Shown: positions 16,380 to 29,284, numbered from the stretch's first letter. The stretch: 64,000 nucleotides of DNA from Pseudoalteromonas shioyasakiensis (GCF_019134595.1 NZ_CP077770.1:2786501-2850500), one strand, 5' to 3'. Numbers and translations: made by a program. The notes: a model not told the origin generated them from the letters alone.

Positions 16380-17231
16380 TTACACTGAAAACGGATACTT
16401 AATTGCATCGTGACACTGATAACCTACTACTTCAAAATCATCTTTTGTAACCCAGGTTTCAATGTCTTCTAGTGATTTAATGTTTGGGTTTATTTTTAAT
16501 TCTGGCGACGCGAAAGGCTCACGCTTAAGCTGCACATCACGCATCAACTCAAGTTGGTTTTCATAAATATGCGCATTCGCTACTTTATGATACGCCTTAC
16601 CCGGCTTGTGACCAGTGATTTGCGCAACTAATGCAAGCAACACAAAACATTGAATTTGATTAAAGTTCAAACCCAACGGCACATCACAGCTACGTTGGTA
16701 TGATGTTAAGTATAGAGTATCGCCCAACAAAGAAAAGGTGTGCGTGTGCATACAAGGACGTAAACAACCTAGCTCAAACTCACCTGGGTTATAAAAAGTG
16801 ACGATTTCACCTCGATCATCAATCCCTTTTGACAAGTTATCGATAACTTTTTTAAGTTGATCAAGGTGGCTGCCATCCGGGCGTTGCCAACTGCGGCCTT
16901 GCACACCATACACTCGACCCATATCATCTTCACCACGACGATGCGGGTTTTCTAGCCAAGCTTTGTTTTCGTTTGCGTTAGCATTCCAAGTCATACAGCC
17001 GATATCACGAAACTGCGCAGCGCTGTCGTAACCACGTAAATAACCAAGTAACTCCGCAATCGCCGCTTTATAAAAGCTCTTGCGCGTTGTTATTAGCGGA
17101 AACTTATTATTTGCCACATCATATTCAAGATCGGCATTAATAACGGTTAAACACTTGGTACCAGTGCGTTTGTTCTCAACCCACACACCTTCGTCAACAA
17201 TACGCTGACATAAATCTAAATACTGTTTCAT
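16380..17231 (-). CDS. thyA: Thymidylate synthase, 283-aa Vibrio-type
   Basis: Converts dUMP to dTMP with methylene-tetrahydrofolate. The catalytic cysteine lies in CLRPCMH, and the dUMP-binding stretches [14 protein letters not shown] and NAHIYENQ are present. Compared with the 264-aa E. coli enzyme it carries an insert around residues 85-100 ([20 protein letters not shown]). The Ser-Arg-Arg pair that binds the phosphate across the dimer reads Asp-Arg-Gly here (DDRGEIV). From memory, the V. cholerae enzyme has the same features, so this is a recognised subtype, not damage. It is 13 bp downstream of lgt, the same order as in E. coli. Confidence 0.95.
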   Translation of the reverse strand: MKQYLDLCQRIVDEGVWVENKRTGTKCLTVINADLEYDVANNKFPLITTRKSFYKAAIAELLGYLRGYDSAAQFRDIGCMTWNANANENKAWLENPHRRGEDDMGRVYGVQGRSWQRPDGSHLDQLKKVIDNLSKGIDDRGEIVTFYNPGEFELGCLRPCMHTHTFSLLGDTLYLTSYQRSCDVPLGLNFNQIQCFVLLALVAQITGHKPGKAYHKVANAHIYENQLELMRDVQLKREPFASPELKINPNIKSLEDIETWVTKDDFEVVGYQCHDAIKYPFSV

Positions 17232-17244
17232 TGATTTGCTCTTG

Positions 17245-18048
17245 TTATGCTTTACTTGCCACGCTGTGTTGCGGCTTTTTATAGGCCCATATTAACAAAC
17301 CAAGGCCACCAATTACCATCGGCAATGACAGTATTTGCCCCATCGAGATAAAGCCTGCGAATAAACCTAAATGAGCATCTGGCTCACGGAAATATTCAAC
17401 AATAAATCTAAACACGCCATAGCCAAGTAAGAACACCCCAGCAACACTTCCCGCTGGACGAGGCTTTTTAATAAACCATTGTAAGATTAAGAACAGCACC
17501 AAACCTTCTAAAAAGGCTTCGTATAATTGTGATGGATGACGAGGCTCTGGGCCCCCTGATGGGAAAATAAACGCCCAAGGTACATCAGTCACTCGGCCCC
17601 ATAGTTCGCCATTAATAAAGTTACCAATACGTCCAGCTAGTAAACCAAGCGGCACCAGTGGCACTACAAAATCGCCCACTTCAAATAATGATTTTTTACG
17701 TGTCCAGGCAAAAATAGCAATGGCTGTAATCACACCTAGCGTACCGCCATGGAACGACATACCACCTTGGTCAATTCTGAATAAGTACAGTGGGTTTTCA
17801 ATAAAGTAGCTGAACTGATAAAACAATACATAACCAATACGGCCACCGAGTATTACCCCGAGCATGCCGTAAAATAATAAGTCACTAACTTGTTCTTTTG
17901 TCCAACCTGAGTTTGGTTTTTCTGCTTGACGATTAGCAAGCCACATCGCCAAAGCAAAACCAATTAAATACATTAAACCGTACCAACGTACGCTGAGCGG
18001 GCCTACCGAAAAAATAACCGGATCGATATCTGGAAATTGAAGAGCCAT
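17245..18048 (-). CDS. lgt: Prolipoprotein diacylglyceryl transferase
   Basis: Inner-membrane enzyme that transfers diacylglycerol from phosphatidylglycerol to the lipobox cysteine, the first step of lipoprotein maturation. 267 aa with about seven membrane segments. The Lgt signature [14 protein letters not shown], the essential His in MSFHGG and the HPSQLYE segment are present. It acts on all lipoproteins in the cell, including the six predicted in the usher locus. It lies between the TauE-type permease gene and thyA. Confidence 0.96.
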   Translation of the reverse strand: MALQFPDIDPVIFSVGPLSVRWYGLMYLIGFALAMWLANRQAEKPNSGWTKEQVSDLLFYGMLGVILGGRIGYVLFYQFSYFIENPLYLFRIDQGGMSFHGGTLGVITAIAIFAWTRKKSLFEVGDFVVPLVPLGLLAGRIGNFINGELWGRVTDVPWAFIFPSGGPEPRHPSQLYEAFLEGLVLFLILQWFIKKPRPAGSVAGVFLLGYGVFRFIVEYFREPDAHLGLFAGFISMGQILSLPMVIGGLGLLIWAYKKPQHSVASKA

Positions 18049-18062
18049 AAAAATAAAAACCT

Positions 18063-18872
18063 TTAACTAAACACCATTTTAAGCGCAATTATGACAAGTA
18101 ATAGCGCGAATACTTTTTTTATTGTTGCCACAGGCAAGTAATGCGTGGCCTTGGCACCTATTGGCGCAATGAGCGACGAGGTAACCACAATCCCGACTAA
18201 CGCAGGTAAATACACAAATCCGGCAAATCCATCACTGAAAGATGTTAATTGCCACCCAGCAGATACGTAACCCACCGAGCCGAACAGCGCAATGACAATA
18301 CCACATGCAGCAGCACAACCAATGGCCTTTTTAATATCAACGGAAAAATAATGCAGTAGCGGCACAATAAGCGCCCCACCACCAATACCAATTAGCCCTG
18401 ACAGCGCCCCCATTATGGCACATAAAAAGCCAAGAATAGGCCCTGATGGAAGCGGCTTTTCACTGGCGGCTTTTTTACGTGTCGATAACACCATTCTAAG
18501 TGCGATAAACACCACGCTACCGGCAAAAACAAAGCGCAGCAATTGCTCAGGAATAAAGCTTGCTGCAAAGCCACTGATCAATGCGCCAAGACCAACGCCA
18601 GTCATAACCCAAGGAGCAATTTCCCAAGGCACGTTAGCATTACGATGATGAGCAAAGGCTGAAGAAGTCGAGGTAAAAATAATGGATGCTAACGAGGTTG
18701 CTATCGCGATAACTAATACATGGCTTGGGTCGGCAACATTAAACGACACTAATAGCGCACTAAGCACCGGTACGATAATAAGACCGCCACCAATACCTAA
18801 TAATCCTGCTAAAAATCCAACCACGCTGCCCAAAATTGCGCAGTACACCATTAAAAGTATTACGTCATGCAT
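18063..18872 (-). CDS. TauE/SafE-family membrane permease
   Basis: 269-aa polytopic membrane protein of the TauE/SafE (formerly DUF81) family, which exports small sulfur-containing or organic anions. Two repeated halves each contain the glycine-rich family motif, [15 protein letters not shown] and [15 protein letters not shown]. The substrate is unknown. It is 14 bp upstream of lgt, so the two are probably co-transcribed. Confidence 0.88.
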   Translation of the reverse strand: MHDVILLMVYCAILGSVVGFLAGLLGIGGGLIIVPVLSALLVSFNVADPSHVLVIAIATSLASIIFTSTSSAFAHHRNANVPWEIAPWVMTGVGLGALISGFAASFIPEQLLRFVFAGSVVFIALRMVLSTRKKAASEKPLPSGPILGFLCAIMGALSGLIGIGGGALIVPLLHYFSVDIKKAIGCAAACGIVIALFGSVGYVSAGWQLTSFSDGFAGFVYLPALVGIVVTSSLIAPIGAKATHYLPVATIKKVFALLLVIIALKMVFS

Positions 18873-19022
18873 AGCACACTCATATATTCAATTTGTTATA
18901 TACATATACTAAACTAATATATATACCCAAACCACCTCAAGATGCGAGTTTCAGTTGGAATTAAAAGCGATTTAGGCAAGGCATTGATTGCAAGTAATAG
19001 TGGTTCACAGCACAATTTTCCC
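18873..19022. other. Intergenic region, possibly with a dispersed-repeat remnant
   Basis: 150 bp between ptsP and the permease gene. After a run of TATA-rich sequence the stretch from 18923 (ATACCCAAACCACCTCAAG) to about 19010 has a composition unlike its surroundings. It resembles, from memory, a noncoding repeat scattered through Pseudoalteromonas genomes. No ORF is present. The promoter of the permease-lgt-thyA group should lie near 18880-18920, where AT-rich -10-like sequences are too many to choose among. Confidence 0.3.
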
Positions 19023-21299
19023 TCATGATTGACCTTGGCTTGGGGTGTAAAAAAGCTCACCGAGTTGATGTTCGATCATAAAGTTACGTGTCAACCTAAG
19101 TACATGCTTTGCCGTTGGTTGTAATAAGCACTCTGCAAGTAACTTTTCCATATCACTGACATTTAATCGCCTAAGCACAAACTTAATTTTACTAATCGAA
19201 GCGTAGTTCATGCTCAAGCTTCGATACCCCATCGCAATGAGCAGTAAAGCGCCTTCAGGGTCGCCCCCTAACTCACCACATAAACTAAATGGCAACTCAT
19301 GTTGCTGACACTCTTGTGCTATTTTTAACAGCACTCTAAGTACACTTGGGTGATAAGGGTTAAATAGCTCAGCAACGCGGGCATTAGAGCGATCAACTGC
19401 CAGCATATACTGGGTTAAATCGTTGCTACCTACAGAGCAAAAATCGACTTTTTGCGACCACTCTTCAAGCATAAATACACTCGAAGGTACTTCTAACATC
19501 ACGCCGATTTCCGGGCGCTCAATGGCTTGCTCAGGGTATTGTTCACTTAACTCAAAGTAGGCTTGTTCGAGCAGTTTTAACGATTCATCCACTTCTTCTG
19601 AGCCACTGATCATCGGCAGCATGATTTTTAAATTACCCAACCCAATGTTGGCTTTTAACATTGCCTTGAGCTGATCTAAAAATAGCTCTGGATGGTCTAA
19701 GGTCACGCGAATACCACGCCAACCTAAAAATGGATTTTCTTCTGTTATATTGAAGTAATCTAAAACTTTATCGCCACCAATATCGAGTGTACGCATCACC
19801 ACAGGATTAGGATGGTAACTAGTGAGCACTTCACGATACCAGCTTTCTTGTTCTGACTGTGAAGGAAATTGGCCTTTTTGCATAAACCAGGCTTCGGTGC
19901 GATAAAGACCTACCCCATCGCAAAATGGCTTATTGTCATGCTCGGTATTTAATTCAAGACCCGCGTTTAGTAGCAAGCTAATGTGTTCGCCATCTTTAGT
20001 GACGGCATCTAGGTTTTGCTCTGCTACAAAACGGTCGTTCAATAAGGCTTCTTGATATTTGAGCTGACTGTATTCCTCTTGCAGCATTTGTGAAGGAGAA
20101 ATATATAAACGCCCTGCATAGGCATCTAAAATCATTTGCTTGCCTTCAAATTGCAATAACGGCACATCTTCAATGCCCCAAATAGCAGGGATCCCCATAG
20201 CACGAGTTAATATAGAAGCATGACTATTTGCCGCACCATTAACACTCACAACCCCAGCGAGGTGCCCTTTAGGTACTTCAGCAAGCATTGCGGGGGTTAA
20301 TGTACCGGCAATTAAAATAGTGTCTTTAGGGTAAGGTTTTGCCGCATGCTCAGTATTAACTAAGTGATGTAAAACCCGTAAACCAATATCTTTAACATCA
20401 ACAGCACGCTCTTTAATGTAAGGATCTTGCATGGCATTGAATTGAGTCACCAATTTCTCAATTACAATTTTCAGGGCGCTTTTAGCATTCCAGCCTTGTT
20501 GTAATTGCGCTTCAACATTTTGACCAAGACTTTTGGCATCAAGTAACTGCTGATAAACATCAAATACCGCCAGTGCCTCTTGCGGAATAGAGTCGCTCAG
20601 AGTCATAGATAAGGTATTAAACTCGTTACGCGTCGCAGCCACAGCTTGGGTAAATAGCTTACGCTGGGTGCTCACATCGTCGTCTTTTTGCAGTTCAATA
20701 GAACTAAAGTCAAGTTTAGGGATCACCACAAAGGCTTCACCTATGGCAATACCTGGTGCACTTGATACCCCTTTTAGTACTGAGGTTTGGTGGGAAAACT
20801 CATCAACGCGTAATATTTCTTTTATTTCTGCATGAGCTAACTGAGAAGCTAGCTGGGCCGAGAGCGTAATTAAGAATGATTCCTCGTCAGGGCTAAAAAC
20901 ACGGGCTAGTTTTTGTTGAACAACAATAACCCCTAAAACCTTTTTCTGGTGCACGACTGGCACTGACAAAAATGCGTTATAGCCTTCTTCATTAACTTCA
21001 GGTGAGAGTTTAAAACGAGGGTGAGACTTAGCAAAAGCAATATTGATAGGCTCTTCACGCTGAGCAACAAGACCCACGAGACCTTCAGTAAAGCCTATAC
21101 GAAACTTACCCACTGCATCTGGGTTGAGGCCTTGGGTGGCCATCAATACAAAGTTATCTTGACTATAATCTGCAAAATAAATCGAGCAGCACTGTGTTTG
21201 CATGGCATCTTTTACCATTTGCACAAAACACCCCAGCGCACTATTTAAGTCCGCCTGTTGCGACACTGCCTCAGCAATTGATCTGAGCGTGGCTAACAT
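19023..21299 (-). CDS. ptsP: Nitrogen-PTS enzyme I (PtsP)
   Basis: First phosphotransferase of the PTS-Ntr regulatory chain, using phosphoenolpyruvate to phosphorylate NPr. 758 aa: an N-terminal GAF domain (about 1-160), then PTS enzyme I domains with the phosphohistidine segment NGAANSHASILTRAMGIPA, a PEP-binding barrel (RTEAWFMQ, GWRGIRVTL, VGSNDLTQYMLA) and a C-terminal LCGELGG motif. The GAF domain distinguishes PtsP from sugar-PTS enzyme I. It lies downstream of rppH, as in E. coli, with a 33-bp gap. Confidence 0.95.
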   Translation of the reverse strand: MLATLRSIAEAVSQQADLNSALGCFVQMVKDAMQTQCCSIYFADYSQDNFVLMATQGLNPDAVGKFRIGFTEGLVGLVAQREEPINIAFAKSHPRFKLSPEVNEEGYNAFLSVPVVHQKKVLGVIVVQQKLARVFSPDEESFLITLSAQLASQLAHAEIKEILRVDEFSHQTSVLKGVSSAPGIAIGEAFVVIPKLDFSSIELQKDDDVSTQRKLFTQAVAATRNEFNTLSMTLSDSIPQEALAVFDVYQQLLDAKSLGQNVEAQLQQGWNAKSALKIVIEKLVTQFNAMQDPYIKERAVDVKDIGLRVLHHLVNTEHAAKPYPKDTILIAGTLTPAMLAEVPKGHLAGVVSVNGAANSHASILTRAMGIPAIWGIEDVPLLQFEGKQMILDAYAGRLYISPSQMLQEEYSQLKYQEALLNDRFVAEQNLDAVTKDGEHISLLLNAGLELNTEHDNKPFCDGVGLYRTEAWFMQKGQFPSQSEQESWYREVLTSYHPNPVVMRTLDIGGDKVLDYFNITEENPFLGWRGIRVTLDHPELFLDQLKAMLKANIGLGNLKIMLPMISGSEEVDESLKLLEQAYFELSEQYPEQAIERPEIGVMLEVPSSVFMLEEWSQKVDFCSVGSNDLTQYMLAVDRSNARVAELFNPYHPSVLRVLLKIAQECQQHELPFSLCGELGGDPEGALLLIAMGYRSLSMNYASISKIKFVLRRLNVSDMEKLLAECLLQPTAKHVLRLTRNFMIEHQLGELFYTPSQGQS

Positions 21300-21332
21300 G
21301 ATGCTGCTCCTTTGATTTAAATAAGGTTGCCC

Positions 21333-21851
21333 TTATCGTTTATGTCGCCAATGATCTTTGTGTTGCTCTCGTTTATTAAACGGCATTGCAAACGGAGCAA
21401 ACTCTTTCATTACTCGACGATATACATCGCGCTTAAACGAAACAACTTGCCTAACCGGATACCAATAACTCACCCATCGCCAATCATCAAACTCGGGGTG
21501 ATGAGTTTTAAGTAAATCTACATCTTCATCTTTACAACGAAGTTTCAGTAAAAACCATTTTTGTTTTTGCCCAATACACACAGGACTTGAGTCTCTGCGA
21601 ATTAAACGTTTGGGTAATTTATAGCGTAACCAATGTTTAGAACTTGCGACGATCTCAACGTCTTCAGGAAGCAAGCCCACTTCTTCGTGTAATTCTCTGT
21701 ACATGGTTTGCTCTGCTGTTTCGCCGTCATCAACACCACCTTGGGGAAATTGCCAAGAGTGCTGACCATAGCGACGAGCCCAAAATACTTGTCCCTGATT
21801 ATTGCAAATTACAATTCCGACATTGGCACGAAAACCTTCGGCATCAATCAC
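21333..21851 (-). CDS. rppH: RNA pyrophosphohydrolase
   Basis: Nudix hydrolase that removes pyrophosphate from the 5' end of triphosphorylated mRNA to open it to RNase E. 172 aa. The N-terminus [17 protein letters not shown] matches RppH. The Nudix box runs from about residue 38 to 60 ([11 protein letters not shown] through RELHEEVGL), and the Trp-rich C-terminal part ([15 protein letters not shown]) is typical. The gene is divergent from mutH across a 540-bp gap that carries a DnaA-box cluster. Confidence 0.96.
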   Translation of the reverse strand: MIDAEGFRANVGIVICNNQGQVFWARRYGQHSWQFPQGGVDDGETAEQTMYRELHEEVGLLPEDVEIVASSKHWLRYKLPKRLIRRDSSPVCIGQKQKWFLLKLRCKDEDVDLLKTHHPEFDDWRWVSYWYPVRQVVSFKRDVYRRVMKEFAPFAMPFNKREQHKDHWRHKR

Positions 21852-21970
21852 CTTAGTGCCTCATTTGTAAGTCGATTTTTATTGATTGTTCCACATAACC
21901 TGCGATACAGCAAACACTTTACACCTAAGCCTAAATTAGATTGGAAATTTATTTTTTAACAAACATGTTT
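21852..21970. other. rppH upstream region
   Basis: AT-rich sequence with no ORF of credible length. It must contain the minus-strand promoter for rppH-ptsP, but no pair of hexamers stands out clearly. Confidence 0.4.
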
Positions 21971-22154
21971 AATCAAGATGTTACGAAGTAATTATTATAA
22001 AAATGTGCAGTTTGATTAAAATAACTATTTACAACCGTATTTTTACCACCTTACCCACAGCTTGTGCATAACTTTTATAAATCATGCCTAAATTGCAAAC
22101 AAATCCACAATCCACAGTTGAAATATCCACTTTCTCCACAGAAACTGTGGATAA
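21971..22154. promoter_or_regulatory. DnaA-box cluster with an IHF consensus, possible DARS2-like element
   Basis: Perfect matches to TTATNCACA lie on the minus strand at 22063-22071 (TTATGCACA) and 22146-22154 (TTATCCACA). One-mismatch copies on the plus strand are TTACCCACA (22051-22059) and TTCTCCACA (22132-22140). They form two inverted pairs with 3-bp and 5-bp gaps. Two-mismatch copies lie at 22101-22109 and 22108-22116. AATCAAGATGTTA at 21971-21983 matches the IHF consensus WATCAANNNNTTR at every position. From memory, E. coli DARS2, a DnaA-reactivating site needing IHF and Fis, lies beside mutH. The function here is inferred. Confidence 0.6.
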
Positions 22155-22391
22155 ACATGTTTATATATCTGTATTTATACAAACAACTGTTTAATTAATG
22201 AAATAGAAACAACATAAAAAAACAGCAAAACAATTAAATATCAGTTAGTTAGACCAGAACATCCAAAAGTAAAACTGATTATTTTTAGCCCACTCTTAAC
22301 GTGCGCAAAAAACACCCAAACACAAAGATATCCACTAAGGCACGCATTTGCTATCATGATACGGTTAATTAGACAATCAAATAAACGCCTT
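22155..22391. other. mutH upstream region
   Basis: About 240 bp of AT-rich sequence between the DnaA-box cluster and mutH with no convincing gene; a 72-codon minus-strand frame here runs into mutH and has no family resemblance. TATCAT at 22351-22356 is a possible -10 for mutH, but no matching -35 is clear. Confidence 0.4.
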
Positions 22392-23063
22392 ATGCGACCA
22401 ATAAAACCCGCTTCTATAAACGAATTAATGCAACGTGTTGATGATATTGCTGGCCTCACCCTAGGGCAGCTAGCCGAGCAATATCAGTTCAAAACCCCTG
22501 ACGATTTACTTCGTGAAAAAGGCTGGACCGGGCAACTTATCGAATATGTGCTTGGTGCAACAGCGGGTTCAAAACCAACACCTGATTTTGAAGAGTTAGG
22601 CATTGAGCTAAAAACCCTACCTATTTCATTTAAAGGCAAGCCCCTCGAAACAACCTTTGTTTCGGTAACACCGCTATTAAATGTAACCGGAATGACTTGG
22701 CAGCAAAGTACGGTTCGTAAAAAGTTGAATCATGTTTTGTGGTTACCGATTTTAGGCGAGCGCGAGATACTACCTTTTCACCGTACCATAGGCAGTGGCT
22801 TTTTATGGCAGCCAAGTGCAGAGCAAGATGCCCTTTTACAGCGTGATTGGGAAGAACAAATGGAGCTAATCGCCCTTGGTCGCGTGGATGAAATTTCAGG
22901 GCATTTAGGCGATGTAATGCAAATAAGGCCAAAAGCAGCCAACAGTAGAGCGCTAACAGATGCAATTGGCCCAAATGGCCAGATAATACAAACCTTACCT
23001 CGCGGCTTTTATCTAAAAACCAGCTTTACTGCCGAAATCCTAAAACAACAATTTCAGCTATAA
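22392..23063 (+). CDS. mutH: DNA mismatch repair endonuclease MutH
   Basis: Nicks the unmethylated strand at hemimethylated GATC sites during methyl-directed mismatch repair. About 223 aa from this start. The catalytic residues are in place: Glu51 in QLIEYVLGA, and Asp65, Glu72 and Lys74 in [11 protein letters not shown], equivalent to E. coli 56, 70, 77 and 79. The C-terminal [13 protein letters not shown] and [12 protein letters not shown] segments match the family. The start is uncertain: an in-frame ATG at 22356 also fits and neither has a good Shine-Dalgarno. The later one was chosen by comparison with E. coli length. Presence of mutH implies Dam methylation. Confidence 0.95.
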   Translation: MRPIKPASINELMQRVDDIAGLTLGQLAEQYQFKTPDDLLREKGWTGQLIEYVLGATAGSKPTPDFEELGIELKTLPISFKGKPLETTFVSVTPLLNVTGMTWQQSTVRKKLNHVLWLPILGEREILPFHRTIGSGFLWQPSAEQDALLQRDWEEQMELIALGRVDEISGHLGDVMQIRPKAANSRALTDAIGPNGQIIQTLPRGFYLKTSFTAEILKQQFQL

Positions 23064-23088
23064 AAAAACCTCCCGAAGGAGGTTTTTT
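23063..23088. terminator. Bidirectional terminator between mutH and eno
   Basis: AAAAAACCTCC-CGAA-GGAGGTTTTTT is a perfect hairpin with a stable tetraloop and T-runs on both strands. It serves mutH on the plus strand and eno, ending at 23114, on the minus strand. Confidence 0.92.
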
Positions 23089-23113
23089 AAAGTCTTGATG
23101 AAGCTAAGCCTGA

Positions 23114-24442
<1,329 letters not shown>

Positions 24443-24489
24443 TTAGTGCCAATTTTATTAATTATCCTTAATGCCATTGGCTTATTAAA

Positions 24490-24520
24490 ACAAATAAGCC
24501 GTGCATAAAGCACGGCCTAT
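24490..24520 (-). terminator. Intrinsic terminator of pyrG
   Basis: GCCGTGC (24498-24504) pairs with GCACGGC (24510-24516) over a 5-nt loop. On the minus strand the stem is followed by TTATTTGTTTT. It starts about 10 bp after the pyrG stop. Confidence 0.85.
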
Positions 24521-24525
24521 TTAAA

Positions 24526-26175
<1,650 letters not shown>

Positions 26176-26317
26176 TCAGGAATTAAAAGGAATAATATAG
26201 AATCAAGACGGGGCGATATTATAGCAAAGGGGCTGCTATCAATCCAGATAAAATTAGCAAATAAGTGCACAAAAAACGAGCTTGGTTACACTGTACCCAA
26301 ACTGCTCTACAATGCAC

Positions 26318-27118
26318 TTACCTGGCTTGTTTTTTTATGGCTTCCCATGCGTTGTCCATTTCTTCGAGGCTAGCCGTTTCTAGGCTCTGGCCACGTTCAC
26401 CTAAATAAGCAGCCACTTTTTCAAAGCGTGACGCGAACTTAGCATTGGCACTTCGTAATAATTGCTCAGGATCGCGCTTAATATGACGGGCAACATTCAC
26501 TGTTGCAAACAGTAAATCGCCAAGCTCTTCTGCACTGTGCTCTGAATAAGGGTCGTGAGCCAGCGCTTCTTTTACTTCGTCTACTTCTTCAGCAACTTTA
26601 TCGAGCGCACCATGATAACTTGGCCAATCAAACCCTAGGCTTGCTACACGCTGTTGAATCTTCTTCGCTTTTGATAACCCCGGCATTGCATCGGGAATAT
26701 CTTGCCACAGGCTCATTTGTGGTGAAGCTGCTTTTTCTGCTCGCTCTTGTGCTTTAATAGCCTGCCACTGCGCCGAAAGCTCAGCGTCAGTCAGCTCACT
26801 TTGTTCTGCAAAGACATGGGGATGACGACGCACTAATTTATCATTAAGCGTATTAGCCACATCGGTAAAATCAAATAATCCTTGCTCTTTGGCAAGTTGA
26901 GCATAAAAGATGACTTGAAACAGTAAATCGCCAAGCTCACTTTTAAGCTCGGTAAGCTCACCTTTTTCAATGCAGTCTGCTACTTCGTAAGCTTCTTCAA
27001 GGGTATGCGGCACTATTGATTTAAAGTCTTGTTTTAAATCCCACGGGCACCCAGATTCTGGGTCCCGTAGTTTAGCCATAATTGCAAGCGACTGCTCAAT
27101 TGCCTGTTTATCATCCAT
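26318..27118 (-). CDS. mazG: Nucleoside triphosphate pyrophosphohydrolase MazG
   Basis: Hydrolyses (d)NTPs to monophosphate and pyrophosphate; in E. coli it also lowers ppGpp-related stress and clears aberrant nucleotides. 266 aa with two MazG all-alpha domains. The first (about 20-115) has LEEAYEVADCIEKGELTELKS-like EExxE and LGDLLFQVIFYA motifs; the second (about 165-250) has VAEEVDEVKEAL and ELGDLLFATVNVARH. Its ATG overlaps the relA stop by one base (TAATG), so translation is coupled to that of relA. Confidence 0.95.
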   Translation of the reverse strand: MDDKQAIEQSLAIMAKLRDPESGCPWDLKQDFKSIVPHTLEEAYEVADCIEKGELTELKSELGDLLFQVIFYAQLAKEQGLFDFTDVANTLNDKLVRRHPHVFAEQSELTDAELSAQWQAIKAQERAEKAASPQMSLWQDIPDAMPGLSKAKKIQQRVASLGFDWPSYHGALDKVAEEVDEVKEALAHDPYSEHSAEELGDLLFATVNVARHIKRDPEQLLRSANAKFASRFEKVAAYLGERGQSLETASLEEMDNAWEAIKKQAR

Positions 27119-29277
27119 TACGAATGACCACGCTTTGCATCATGTACACCTTCGATTTGGTGTAACTTAGACAATAAGCGGTTGGTGCTTGATAAGTCAT
27201 GTACTTCAACCTGCATTGAAAACAGCGCAAGCTGCTTATCTTCTACTGTGTTGACGTTCATGTTCAGCACATTCACTTTTTCGTTTGCAAGTACTGAGCT
27301 GATATCTCGAATAAGGCCTGAACGATCGGTCGCTTCAACTTTAATCGTCAATGAGTAAGAGCCATTGACATCGTCTGACCAACTTACTGATATCACCCGC
27401 TCAGGATGCTTTTCACGAAGTTTCTCAAACGAATCGCAATCTTCACGGTGAACTGCAATCCCTCGGCCTTGCGTAATGTAGCCAATAATTTCATCGCCCG
27501 GCACAGGTCGGCAGCATTTAGCAACATGGCTCATTAAGCTACCTACCCCATCTACAACAATACCGTTCTTATCGCCGGTGACACTTTTTGGTTTTTTAAA
27601 CTTAATTTGTGGCTCGTCATGCTCACGGTCACTAATAAAGTTTAATAACTGGTTTAAGCGAACATCTCCAGCACCTACCGCAACCATAAGGTCGTCAAGG
27701 CCTTTAAGGTTAAAGCGCTCGATTGCTGGCGCTAGATCTTTGGTTGTTAAATCTAGCTTTTGCAGCTCAGTTTCGAGTATTTCTTTACCGGCACTTAAGT
27801 TTTTATCGCGATCCAGCTGCTTAAACCAATGATGGATTTTAGAGCGTGCTCGTGAAGACTTAATATAACCTAGCGATGGGTTTAACCAATCACGGCTTGG
27901 GTTAGGTTGCTTTTGAGTTAAAATTTCAACCTGATCGCCGGTGCTTAATTGGTGAGTAAATGGCACAATTTTGCCAAACACTTTTGCGCCAATACAACGA
28001 TGCCCTACATTTGAGTGAATGTAATAAGCAAAATCAAGTGGTGTTGCACCCAGCGGCAAATCGAAAATATCCCCTTTAGGCGTAAACACATAAACACGGT
28101 CTTCTACTACTTGGTTTTTAAGCTCTTCCGCTAAGTCACTGCCATCAACAACTTCTTCTTGCCATTGCAGTAACTTACGTAACCAGCTAATTTTTTGCTC
28201 GTAGCCTGAACCACGTCCTGGCAATGCACCTTCTTTGTACATCCAGTGCGCAGCAACACCTAGCTCAGCATCTTGGTGCATTTCGCTCGTACGAATTTGA
28301 ATTTCAACGGTTTTGCCTTCTGGACCAAATACCACGGTATGAATTGACTGATAACCGTTTTGCTTAGGTGTTGCGATGTAATCATCAAATTCTTTATTTA
28401 AATGGCGCCAGTTAGTATGCACGATACCTAATGCAGCGTAACAATCTTGCAGACGCTCTACCACTATGCGCATAGCGCGAATATCAAAAAGCTGGTCGAA
28501 CTCGTAGTTCTTCTGTGCCATTTTTTTGTAGATGCTGTAGATATGCTTAGGGCGGCCATACACCTCACCTTCAATACCTGCTTCAGCCAAGCGTGCTTTT
28601 ACTAAAGCAACCATGTTCTCCATGTAAGCTTCACGGGCAAGGCGCTTATCATCCAGCTGTTTGGCGATATTTTTATAGGTATCTGGGTGCAAATAACGGA
28701 ACGAAAGATCTTCAAGTTCCCATTTAAGCTGACCAATCCCTAAACGATTAGCTAGGGGCGCAAAAATGTCGCGTGTTTCTTTAGCGGCAATGACACGCTC
28801 TTCTTCACTGGCGTCTTTCACATCACGCAGGTGGCACACTTGCTCTGCAAGTTTAATCACTACGGCGCGCACATCTTCAACCATGGCTAACAGCATACGG
28901 CGAATATTATCGATTTGTACTGTGCCTTTTCCTTGATGGGCTAAGGTGCTGATGGTAGCCATTTGGCTTACGCCTGTTAGTAATAACGCAACGTGATTAC
29001 CCAGCTTTTCGGTGACTGTCTCAATTGAGATTTTTTCGGCTAAAAAATAAGGCGTTAAAAAAGCAGTGGCAAGCGAGTCTGCATCTAAATTTAGCTCAGC
29101 TAAAATCTCCACCATCTCAATGGCTGTATTTTCACGTTTTGCATCATCGCAGTGCAGGCACAGTTGGTGAGCCTGCTCTAATAAGGTATGTTTGTCTTCT
29201 GTTAGCGCTAACAGCTCGATACGGCTGGCAAAATCACTCGGCTTAGTTAGCTGATGTGACTGTCTAGTGGCTACCAT
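27118..29277 (-). CDS. relA: Ribosome-associated (p)ppGpp synthetase RelA
   Basis: Makes the stringent-response alarmone when uncharged tRNA enters the ribosome. 719 aa from the chosen start. Order: a degenerate hydrolase-like domain (no HD pair; LAEQVCHLRDV), the synthetase domain with RPKHIYSIYKKM and EIQIRTSEMHQDAELG, a TGS domain (VYVFTPKGDIFDLPLGAT), a zinc-finger region (CCRPVPGDEIIGYI, VHREDC) and a C-terminal ACT domain. The ATG at 29277 follows AGGAGG at workable spacing and begins MVATRQSHQL, as expected for RelA; an upstream frame extension would overlap rlmD. It starts 7 bp after rlmD ends. Confidence 0.97.
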   Translation of the reverse strand: MVATRQSHQLTKPSDFASRIELLALTEDKHTLLEQAHQLCLHCDDAKRENTAIEMVEILAELNLDADSLATAFLTPYFLAEKISIETVTEKLGNHVALLLTGVSQMATISTLAHQGKGTVQIDNIRRMLLAMVEDVRAVVIKLAEQVCHLRDVKDASEEERVIAAKETRDIFAPLANRLGIGQLKWELEDLSFRYLHPDTYKNIAKQLDDKRLAREAYMENMVALVKARLAEAGIEGEVYGRPKHIYSIYKKMAQKNYEFDQLFDIRAMRIVVERLQDCYAALGIVHTNWRHLNKEFDDYIATPKQNGYQSIHTVVFGPEGKTVEIQIRTSEMHQDAELGVAAHWMYKEGALPGRGSGYEQKISWLRKLLQWQEEVVDGSDLAEELKNQVVEDRVYVFTPKGDIFDLPLGATPLDFAYYIHSNVGHRCIGAKVFGKIVPFTHQLSTGDQVEILTQKQPNPSRDWLNPSLGYIKSSRARSKIHHWFKQLDRDKNLSAGKEILETELQKLDLTTKDLAPAIERFNLKGLDDLMVAVGAGDVRLNQLLNFISDREHDEPQIKFKKPKSVTGDKNGIVVDGVGSLMSHVAKCCRPVPGDEIIGYITQGRGIAVHREDCDSFEKLREKHPERVISVSWSDDVNGSYSLTIKVEATDRSGLIRDISSVLANEKVNVLNMNVNTVEDKQLALFSMQVEVHDLSSTNRLLSKLHQIEGVHDAKRGHS

Positions 29278-29284
29278 GTGCGCT

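Noticed and set aside
21960..22160. DnaA-box cluster as the chromosomal origin oriC
   Set aside because: No dnaA, dnaN, mnmG or related origin genes are near, and the flanking genes are those of the mutH region.
22241..22459. 72-codon minus-strand ORF upstream of mutH
   Set aside because: It runs into mutH, has no Shine-Dalgarno or family resemblance, and lies in AT-rich regulatory sequence.
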